From: Saccharothrix sp. NRRL B-16348
GTDB lineage: Bacteria; Actinomycetota; Actinomycetes; Mycobacteriales; Pseudonocardiaceae
NCBI RefSeq assembly: GCF_001280085.1
Contig: NZ_LGED01000015.1
Location: forward strand, 1 to 16,496
Length of the DNA: 16,496 nt
Reading direction: 5' to 3'
The notes beneath the pieces are model-generated. The model was not told where the DNA came from and made no database searches. It was given only the letters and a program-made list of their open reading frames with translations. This document shows, one piece after another, positions 1-9,600 of the stretch. Made by a program: the position numbers and the translations under genes. Position 1 is the stretch's first letter; each line of letters starts with the position of its first letter.

Positions 1-52
1 AGGCGCAGTCAACCCATTCGACGCACCATCCTGATTCACCGCGCTGCCGCGC
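1..52. repeat. Terminal direct repeat, left copy (52 bp, in KS)
   Basis: Bases 1-52 are identical to 16445-16496, the last 52 bases of the window. Both encode the KS segment [16 protein letters not shown] on the minus strand and in matching frame. An exact dovetail at both ends points to a contig that starts and stops at a KS sequence shared by several modules. Confidence 0.95.
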
Positions 53-607
53 ACCACCGCCAACACCCGATGACCCAACCGACGCGCATCCGACAACCGC
101 TCCAACAACACCAACCCCGCACCCTCACCCCAACTCGTGCCGTCGGCGGCGGCGGAGAAGGACTTCGAGCGGCCGTCGGCGGACAGGCCGTGCTGCCGGG
201 AGAACTCCACGAAACTCGCGGGTGTGGCCATGACCGTCACGCCACCCGCCAACGCGAGGTCGCACTCGCCGGAGCGCAACGCCTGCGCCGCCAAGTGAAT
301 CGCCACCAACGACGACGAACACGCCGTGTCCACCGACAACGCCGGACCTTCCAACCCGAGCAGGTACGACACCCGCCCCGACGTCACGCTCGTGGCCGTG
401 CCGGTGGCCAGGTAGCCCTCGACGTCCCGCGACACCTGGTCCACACCGCCCGCATAGCCGGACGTCCAACTACCCGTGAACACCCCTGTCCGACTGCCCT
501 GCAACGAAGTCGGGTCGATCCCCGCGTGCTCGAACGTCTCCCACGCCGTCTCCAGCACCAGGCGTTGCTGCGGGTCCATCGCCACCGCCTCACGCGGCGA
601 GATCCCG
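1..607 (-). pseudogene. Out-of-frame continuation of the third KS (partial at window edge)
   Basis: On the minus strand, in the frame whose codons begin at 600, 597 and so on, the sequence is open to the window edge and reads as textbook KS. It has [20 protein letters not shown], then [12 protein letters not shown] with active Cys at 319-321, then [13 protein letters not shown] and [10 protein letters not shown] at the edge. It directly continues the KS opened at about residue 3819 of the 3908-residue PKS, one 25-bp repeat unit out of frame. The first half of the domain is in the other frame, so this piece cannot work alone. ATG 577-579 or GTG 583-585 could be called as a start by a gene finder, but neither is likely to be used. 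If the duplication is an error, this is ordinary KS coding sequence. Confidence 0.85.
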
Positions 608-632
608 CACCGCCTCACGCGGCGAGATCCCG
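583..632. repeat. Perfect 25-bp tandem duplication causing a frameshift in a KS
   Basis: Bases 583-607 and 608-632 are identical and adjacent. They encode the KS segment around GISPREAV. Since 25 is not a multiple of three, the reading frame shifts by one and a TGA follows at 590-592. With one copy removed, the KS reads [17 protein letters not shown], as in the other two KS domains of the same protein. It may be replication slippage, or two contig ends joined without merging their overlap. Confidence 0.97.
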
Positions 633-3600
633 AAGAACGCCGCGTCGAACCCGCCCACGTCGTCCAAGAACCCGCCGGACCTGGTGTAGGTGGTGCCGGG
701 TCCGCCGTCCGGGTCGTACAGCCTCGCCACGTCCCAACCGCGGTCCGACGGGAAGTCACCGATCGCGTCCACGCCCTCGGACACGAGCCGCCACAGGTCC
801 GCCGCCGAACCGACACCACCGGGGAACCGACACCCGGTGCCGACGACCACGATCGGGTCGTCCGCACCCGCCGCGGCGACCGGCACGACGGCCCGCCGTG
901 CCACACCCAGCAGCACTTCACGCAGGTGGTCGGCCAGTTTGGTCGGAGTCGGGTGGTCGAACGTCATCGTCGCCGACAACCGGACGCCGACCGCCGCGGC
1001 CAGCCGGTTGCGCAGCTCCACCGCCGTCAACGAGTCGAACCCGAGATCCTTGAACGCCCGGTCGGCGTCGACACCGTCCGTCCGCCCGAGCACGGCCGCG
1101 CTGTGCGTGGTGATCAGCTCCACCAGGGCCGCGCGCTGCTCGGCTTCCGGCAACGCGCCGAGTTCACGCACCACGCCCGACGTGCGCGCGGGCCGACGAC
1201 GGGTCAGCGCGCGCAGCACCGGCCGGTCGCCCAGCGCCGACACCCGCAGCCCGGCGGCCACCAGCGTGGGCTCGGGCGCGGTGAGGGCGGCGTCGAACAG
1301 GGCCAGGCCGTGCTCGGTGGACAGCGGCACGACCCCGGACCGCGCCAACCGCCGCCGGTCGACCTCGGCCAGCTGTCCGGTCAGGCCGCTGGTCTGCGCC
1401 CACTGCCCCCACGCCACGGACACCGCGGGCAGGCCCTGCCGGCGACGGTGTTCGGCCAGGGCGTCGAGGTAGGCGTTGGCGGCGGCGTAGTTGCCCTGGC
1501 CGGCGCTGCCGAGCACCCCGGCGGCCGACGAGAACAGCACGAACGCGCTCAGGTCGCGGTCGCGGGTCAGCTCGTGCAGGTGCCGTGCGGCGTCGGCCTT
1601 CGCGGCGCGCACGCCGGCGAGCCGTTCGGGGGTCAGCGACTCGATCACGCCGTCGTCCAGCGCGCCGGCCGCGTGCACGACGGCGGTGAGGTCGGGGATG
1701 CCCGCCACCACCCTGGCCAACGCCTCCCTGTCGCCCACGTCGCACGCGACCACGGTGACGTCCGCGTCGGCGAGGTCGACGGGCGTGCCGCCGGACCGGC
1801 TCACCAGCACCAGCTTCCGCACGCCGTGCGCGGTGACGAGGTGCCGGGCGACGTGGCTGCCCAACGTGCCGGTGCCGCCGGTGATGAGCACCGTGCCGTC
1901 CGGGTCGAGCGGTGCCGGGACGGTCAGCACGATCTTGCCGACGTGCCCGGCCTGGCTCATGTGCCGGAACGCCTCCCGCGCCCGCCGGACGTCCCACGCG
2001 GTGATCGGCGGCACGCGCAGCTCGCCCGCCACGAGCAGCCGCACGACCTCCGCCAGCACCTCCCCGAGCCGCTCGGGACCAGCTTCGGCCAGGTCGAACG
2101 CCCGGTAGCCGGGCACGTCACGGACGTCGGCCTTGCCCATGTCGACGAACCGGCCGCCGTCGGCCAGCAACCGCAGCGAGGCGTCGGTGAACTCGCCGGT
2201 CAACGAGTTCAGCACCACGTCCATGCGCGGGAACCGCTGCTCGAACTCCAGCGTCCGTGACGACGCGATGTGGTCGTCCGCCAAACCCAAGCCGCGCAGC
2301 ACGTCCCACTTGCCGGGGCTCGCCGTGGCGAACACCTCCGCACCGGCCCGCCGGGCGAGTTGGATCGCGGCCATGCCGACACCGCCCGCGCCGGCGTGGA
2401 CGAGCACCCGGTCGCCCGCGCCGAGCCGACCGAGGTCGACCAGGCCGTACCAGGCGGTCAGGAACGCCACCGGCACCGCCGCGGCCCGCGCGAACGACCA
2501 CCCGTCCGGGACCGGGACAAGCACCCGGTGATCGGCCACCGCTTCCGGTCCGAACGCGCCGGACAGCAGGCCGAGCACCCGGTCGCCGGGACGCAGCACG
2601 GTGACGGCCGAGCCGACCTCGGTGACCACGCCCGCGCCCTCGCTGCCCAGCCGCGCCGCGACCGGGTACACGCCCAGGGCGATCAGGACGTCGCGGAAGT
2701 TCATCCCCGCCGCCCGCACCCGGACCCGGACCTCGTACGGCCGCAACGGCGTCTCGGCGGTCTCGGCGAACACCAGGTCGTCCAGGTCTCCAGTGTCGGT
2801 CTCCACCAGCGAACCCGTGACGGCCGCGTGCGCGGTGGTCCGGACGAGCCGGGGCACGTGGACCACGCCACGGCGGACGGCGAGCTGGTCTTCGTCGTCC
2901 AGCACTACCGGCGGCGAGTCGTCGGTGTCCACGAGGACGAAGCGGCCGGGGTGCTCGGCCTGCGCGGCGCGGACCAGGCCCCACACGGCGGCGCCGTCGA
3001 GGTCGTCCACGTGGTCGCCGGGCACGGCCGCCACCGCGTCGCGCGTGTGCACGACCAGCCGCCCGTCACCGTCCTCGGCGAGGAAGGCGTGGAGCAGTGC
3101 CAGCGCTTCCTCGACCGACCCCGGCGCCACCACCCGATCGGGGGTCACCGGGTCGCCGTCGCGGCGGATCCAGTCCAGCTCGAACAGGGCGTCGTCGGCT
3201 TGACGTGCCATCGGACGGGTGGTGACCGAGCCGATCGTGACGATCGGCGCGCCCGAGTCGTCGGCGAGCGCGACGCTGTAGCCGTCGTCGGCCGTGCCCG
3301 AAAGCCTGACCCGAGCGGTCGACGCGCCGGTGCGGTGGACGGTGATCCCGGTGAGGGAGAACGGCAACCGCACGTCGCCGGTCGTGTCGGCGAGCAGCGC
3401 CAACGGTTGCAGTGCCGCGTCGAGCAGGGCGGGGTGCGTGCCGTAGCGGGCGGCGTCGTCCACCGAGACCTCGGCGAACACCTCGCCGCCCGCGCGCCAC
3501 ACCGCTCGCACGCCTTGGAACGCCGGGCCGTGCTCGTAGCCGGCACCCGCCAGCGCGTCGTAGAGGTCGTGCACGTCGACGGGCCGCGCCCCGGCCGGTG

Positions 3601-6600
3601 GCCAGCTCGACGGGAACGCCGGCGCCGCGACCGGCTCGGCGGCGAGCGTGCCGGTGGCGTGCCGCACCCAGTCGTCCTGTCCTTGGGAACGCACCTCGAC
3701 CGGGTGACGGCCCGTTTCGTCCGCCACACCGACCACGACCTGCACCCGCACAGGACCGTCGAGCACCAGCGGCGATTCGAGGACGAGTTCCTCCACCGCC
3801 GCGCAGCCGACCACCCCGGCCGCGTGCGCGACCAGTTCCACGAACGCCGTCGCGGGCAGCAGCACGGTCCCCAGCACCGCGTGGTCGGCCAGCCACGGGT
3901 GCGTGGCCGCGGACACCGTGCCGGTCAGCACCACGGCCCGGTCGCCGGGCAGCTCGACGGACGCGCCGAGCAGCGGGTGGTCGACCGGGTCCAGGCCCGC
4001 GCCGGACACGTCGCCGGAGCCTCCCGGCGCCAGCCAGAACCGCTCCCGCTGGAACGGGTACGTCGGCAGGCCGACCGACGGCGACGGGACGCCCCAGTCG
4101 ACGTCCACGCCCAGCACGAACAGCCGTGCCGCGGCGGCCCGGAAATCGGCGCGCCCGCCCTGGTCACGGCGCAGCGTGCCGGTCGTCGTGGCGTCCTGCT
4201 CCTCCAGCGCGGGCACCAGCACGGGGTGCGGGCTGATCTCCACGCACACCGGGGAACCCTCGGCCAGCAACGCGCGCGCGGCCTGCTCGAACAGCACCGG
4301 CGCGCGCAGGTTCCGGTACCAGTAGGCGGCGTCGAGCCCGGCGGTGTCGAGCACCTCGCCGGTCACCGTGGAGTGGAACGGGATCCTCGCGGACGACGGC
4401 GTGATGTCCGCGAGGTCGGCCAGCAGCCGCTCCCGGATGGCCTCGACCTGGGCGGAGTGGGCGGCGTAGTCCACCGGCAGGCGGCGGGCGCGGACGTCCT
4501 CGGCCGCGGCCAGCAGCTCGTCCAACGCGTCGGTGTCACCGGACACGACCACCGAGCCGGGCGCGTTGACCACCGCGACGGTCAGCCGCTCGCCCCACCG
4601 CGCCAGGTAGGTCGCGGCCCGGTCGGCGGACAGGCCGAGCGACACCATCCCGCCCCGGCCGGACAACGCGACGAGGGCCTTGCTCCGCAGCGCGACCACC
4701 CGGGCGGCGTCCTCCAGCGACAACGCGCCCGCGACGTGCGCGGCGGCGATCTCGCCCTGCGAATGGCCGACGACCACGTCCGGCTCGACGCCGACCGACT
4801 GCCACAGCCGCGCCAACGCCACCATCACCGCGAACAACGCGGGCTGCACCACGTCGACCCGGTCCAGCTCACCGCCGTTCAGCACCTCGACCAACGACCA
4901 GTCGACGTGCGGCGCCAACGCCCGCTCGCACTCGTCGACCGCGTCGCGGAACACGGGCTCGGACGCGTACAGCTCACGCCCCATCCCGACCCACTGCGCA
5001 CCCTGGCCCGGGAACACGAACACCGTCCGGTCCGGCGCGCCCGCCACCCCGGACACCACGTCCGAGCCGAGGATCGCCGCCCGGTGCGGGAACCGGGCTC
5101 GACCGGCCAGCGCACGACCGATGGCCACCTCCGGGTGGTGGGCGGCGAACTCCCGCACCCGCCGGATCTGCTCCCGCAGCGCGGGTTCGCTCTTCGCCGA
5201 CACCAGCCAGGGCAGGTCGCCGTCAACGGCCGGCTCGACGGGGTCCGGCGCCTGCTCCAGCACGACGTGCGCGTTGGTCCCGCTGATCCCGAACGACGAC
5301 ACCGCCGCACGCCGGGGCCGTCCGGTCTCCGGCCACGCGACCGGTTCGGTGAGCAGCCGGATGTCGCCGGCCGTCCAGTCCACGTGCGGTGTCGGCTCGT
5401 CCACGTGCAGCGTTTTCGGCAGCCGCCCGTGCCGCAGCGCCATCACCATCTTGATCACGCCCGCGACACCCGCCGCAGCCTGCGTGTGGCCGATGTTCGA
5501 CTTCACCGAGCCCAACCACAACGGCTCCGAACGCTCCGCGCCGTACGTGGCCAACAACGCCTGCGCCTCGATCGGATCGCCGAGCGATGTGCCGGTGCCG
5601 TGCGCTTCCACCGCGTCCACATCGGACGGCTCCAGGCCGGCGTTCGCCAGGGCCTGCCGGATCACGCGCTCCTGCGACGGACCGTTCGGGGCGGTCAGGC
5701 CGTTCGACGCGCCGTCCTGGTTCACCGCCGTGCCGGCCAGCACGGCGAGCACCTGGTGGCCGTTGCGGCGGGCGTCCGACAGGCGTTCCAGCAGCACGAG
5801 ACCGGCGCCCTCGCCCCAGCTGGTGCCGTCGGCGGACGCGGAGAACGGCTTGCACCGACCGTCCGCCGCCAGCCCGCGCTGACGCGAGAACTCGGTGAAG
5901 CCGACCGGGGTCGCGATCACCGTGACGCCACCGGCCAACGCCAGGTCGCACTCCCCCGTGCGCAGCGCCTGCGCGGCCAGGTGCATCGCGACCAGCGACG
6001 ACGAGCACGCCGTGTCGAGGGAGACCGCGACGCCTTCCAACCCCAGCAGGTAGGCGATCCGACCGGACACGACGCTGGTCGCCGCGCCGGTGCCGAAGTA
6101 CCCCTCGACATCGCTGGGTGCGCCGTACCCGGAGGCCCAGATGCCGGTGAACACCCCGGTCCGGCTGCCGTGCAACGAGGTCGGGTCGATCCCGCCGTGT
6201 TCGAAGGTCTCCCAGGCGGTCTCCAGCAGCACGCGTTGCTGAGGGTCCATCGCCAACGCCTCACGCGGCGAAATCCCGAAGAAGTCCGCGTCGAACCCCG
6301 CCGCATCAGCCAGGAAACCACCAGAACGGGTGTAACTCGTCCCCGCATGATCAGGATCCGGGTGGTAGAGCCGACCCAAGTCCCAGCCCCGGTCGTCAGG
6401 GAATTCCGTAATGGCGTCCACACCGTCGGACACCAGCCGCCACAAGTCGTCCGGCGACTCGACCCCTCCGGGAAGCCGACACCCCATGCCCACGATCACG
6501 ATCGGGTCGCCGTCCACCGCCCGCACGACCGGCGCGGCGATCTCCCGGCGCGTGCCGGCGATCTCGCCGCGCAGGTAGTCGGCCAGGCGTGCCGGGGTGG

Positions 6601-9600
6601 GGTGGTCGAACGTCACCGTGGCGGGCAGCCGCAGGCCGGTGGCCGTGCCGAGTCGGTTGCGCAGCTCCACGGCGGTCAGCGAGTCGAACCCGAGATCCTT
6701 GAACGGCTGCCGCGTGTCGATGGCGTCCGGCGAGGCGTGCCCGAGGACGGTGGCGGTGTTGGCCGTGACGACGTCGAGCACGACGGCCGCCTGCTCGGCC
6801 TCCGGCAGCGACCGCAGCCGGTCGGCCAGCGCGCCCCGGTGGACGGGCCGCTTGACCGGTTTGCGGTTCACCAGCCCGCGCAGCGCTGACGGCAGCACGG
6901 GCGTGCGGGCCAGGGCGGGCAGGTTCAGCGCGACGGGTGCGACGGTGGCCCGGTCGGCGGCCAGCGCCGCGTCGAACAGGTCCAACGCGTGCTCGGTGGT
7001 CAGCGGCACCACGCCGGCACGGGTCAGGCGTTGCCGGTCGGCGTCGGAGAGGTGCCCGGTCATGCCGCTCGCCTCGGCCCAATACCCCCACGCCAAGGAG
7101 ACGGCGGGTAGGCCGAGAGCCCGTCGGTGCACGGCCAAGGCGTCCAGGAACGTGTTCGCGGCGGCGTAGTTGGCCTGGCCGGGACTGCCCAGCACGCCGG
7201 AGGCGGAGGAGAACAGCACGAACGCGGCCAGGTCGAGGTGCCGGGTCAGCTCGTGCAGGTGCCAGGCCGCCCGAGCCTTGGGCGCGAACACGTCCGCCAC
7301 CTGTCGGGGCGTCAGCTCGGTGACCACGGCGTCGTCCAGCACGCCGGCCGCGTGCACCACGGCGGTCAGATCCGGGATCGAGGCCACCAACTCCGCGATC
7401 TGCCCACGGTCCGACACGTCGCACGCGACCACCCGCACGTCCGCGTCCAGTTCCGGAACCTCACCGCCACTCCGGCTGACCAGCACCAGCCGCCGCACAC
7501 CGTGCCGCGCGACCAGGTGCTCGGCCACCGCACGGCCCAGGGTGCCCGTGCCACCGGTGATCAACACGGTGCCGTCCAGCACGGCGGGCAGGGCGAGCAC
7601 GATCTTGCCGATGTGCTGCGCCTGGCTCATGTGCCGGAACACGTCCACCGCGTCCCGCACGCCCCGGACGTCGATCGGCAACGGTGTCAGCACGCCGTCC
7701 GCGAAAGCCTGCACGATGTCGGCCAGGATCTCGCCGAGCCGCGGTGGGCCGGCGTCGGCGATGTCGAACGCCGTGTAGTCCACGCCGGTGTCGGCGCGGA
7801 CGTCGGTCTTGCCCATCTCCACGAACCGCCCGCCGGGCGCGAGCAGGCGCAGGGACGCGTCGGTGAACTCGTCGGCCAGCGAGTTGAGCACCACGTCCAT
7901 GCGCGGGAAGCGCTGCTCGAACTCCAGCGTGCGTGACGACGCGATGTGGTCGTCCGCCAAGCCGAGGCCGCGCAGCACGTCCCACTTGCCGGGGCTCGCC
8001 GTGGCGAACACCTCCGCGCCCAGGCGCCGGGCGAGTTGGATCGCCGCCATGCCGACGCCGCCGGTGCCGGCGTGGATGAGCACGCGGTCGCCCGCACGGA
8101 GCCGGCCCAGGTCCACCAGGCCGTACCAGGCGGTCAGGAACACCACCGGCACCGCTGCGGCCTGCGCGAACGACCAGTCGTCCGGGATCGGGGCCAGCAC
8201 CCGGTGGTCGGCGACGGCGACCGGTCCGAACGCGCCCGGCACCAGGCCGAACACCCGGTCACCCGGCCGGAACCGGTCGACGTCCGGCCCGACGTCGAGC
8301 ACCACGCCCGCGCCCTCGCCGCCCATCAACGCCTCGCCCGGGTAGACGTCCAGCGCGATGAGCACGTCGCGGAAGTTCAGCCCGGCGGCACGCAGGGCGA
8401 TCCGGACCTCGCCCGGCGCCAACGGCCCGGTCAGCTCCGGCCGCGGCACGAGCGCCAGGTCGTCGATGCTGCCGGTGCCGACGTCCTCCAGCCTCCACGG
8501 GCCGTCCGGCGGGATGAGCGCGCGGTCCACCCGCACGAGCCGGGGCGCGAGCAGCACTCCCCTGCGCACCACCAGCTCCGACTCGTCGGCCAGCGCGCCG
8601 TCCCACGAGTCGTCGGCGTCGACCAGCACGAACCGGCCGGGGTGCTCGGTCTGCGCCGCCCGCACCAGGCCCCACACGGTCGCCTGGGCCAGGTCGATCA
8701 CGTCACCGGGCACGGCCGCGACCGCGTTCCGGGTGACGACCACCAGCCGGTCCTCTTGCTGGATCGCGGCCAAGACCTCTTGCGCTGCCGCCAAAGCGGC
8801 GTCGGGGGCGTCGCCGAGGTGGTTCGACACGTGGTGGCGGGTTTCGGCGGCCGAGTCCCCGGTCACCGGCACCCACTTGAGCTGGAACAGGTCGTCCGGG
8901 GCGTCGGTGAAGGCTCGGACCGACAACGCCGCCACCGAGGCGACCGTGACGCCGTCCGGATCGGAGAGCGTGACCGAGTAGGTGTCGGGGCCGCCGGACA
9001 GCCGGACGCGCAGCACGCGGGCGTCGGTGGGGCGCAGCACCACGCCGGAGAACGCGAACGGCAGCTTGGCCGGGCCGTCCGGGTGCATCAGGGCGATCGG
9101 GTGCAGGGCCGCGTCGAGCAGCGCCGGGTGCAGGCCGAAGCGTTCCTCGGCGGGCACCTCTACCTCAGCGTGCACCTCGTCGCCCACCCGCCACGCCGCC
9201 GCGACGCCTTGGAACGCCGGGCCGTAGTCGTAGCCGAGGGCGGCGAACGTGTCGTAGAGGTGGGTGACGTCGAGGGGTTCGCCGTGCGGTGGCGGCCACG
9301 GGGTCGCTTTGGCGGGTTCGGGCGCGTCGCCGAGCGTGCCGGTGGCGTGCCGGATCCACTCGTCGGTGGTGTGGGAGTGCACGGTGACGGAGCGGAGACC
9401 GGCGTCGTCCGGCGGTCCGACCACCACTTGGAGCCGCACGGCGTCCTGGTCGAGGACGAGCGGGGCTTCCAGCACCAGTTCGCGCACGGCGACCGCGCCG
9501 ACCTTGGTCGCGGCATGGGCCGCGAGTTCGAGGAACGCCGTGCCGGGCAGCAGCACGGAGCCGCGCACGGCGTGGTCGGCCAGCCACGGGTGGGTGGACA

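Noticed and set aside
590..900. The stop at 590-592 as a natural end of the PKS gene
   Set aside because: It falls in the middle of a KS, about 90 residues in, with no ACP, thioesterase or docking tail, and the KS continues in another frame right after a 25-bp duplication.
2270..6889. Very long open frames on the plus strand (this one over 1500 codons; others at 476-2260, 7946-10591, 10616-12352 and 12374-15919)
   Set aside because: They are antisense to continuous PKS domains, are rich in Arg, Gly, His and Pro with no recognisable domain, and arise from extreme GC at third codon positions. No credible start context was seen.
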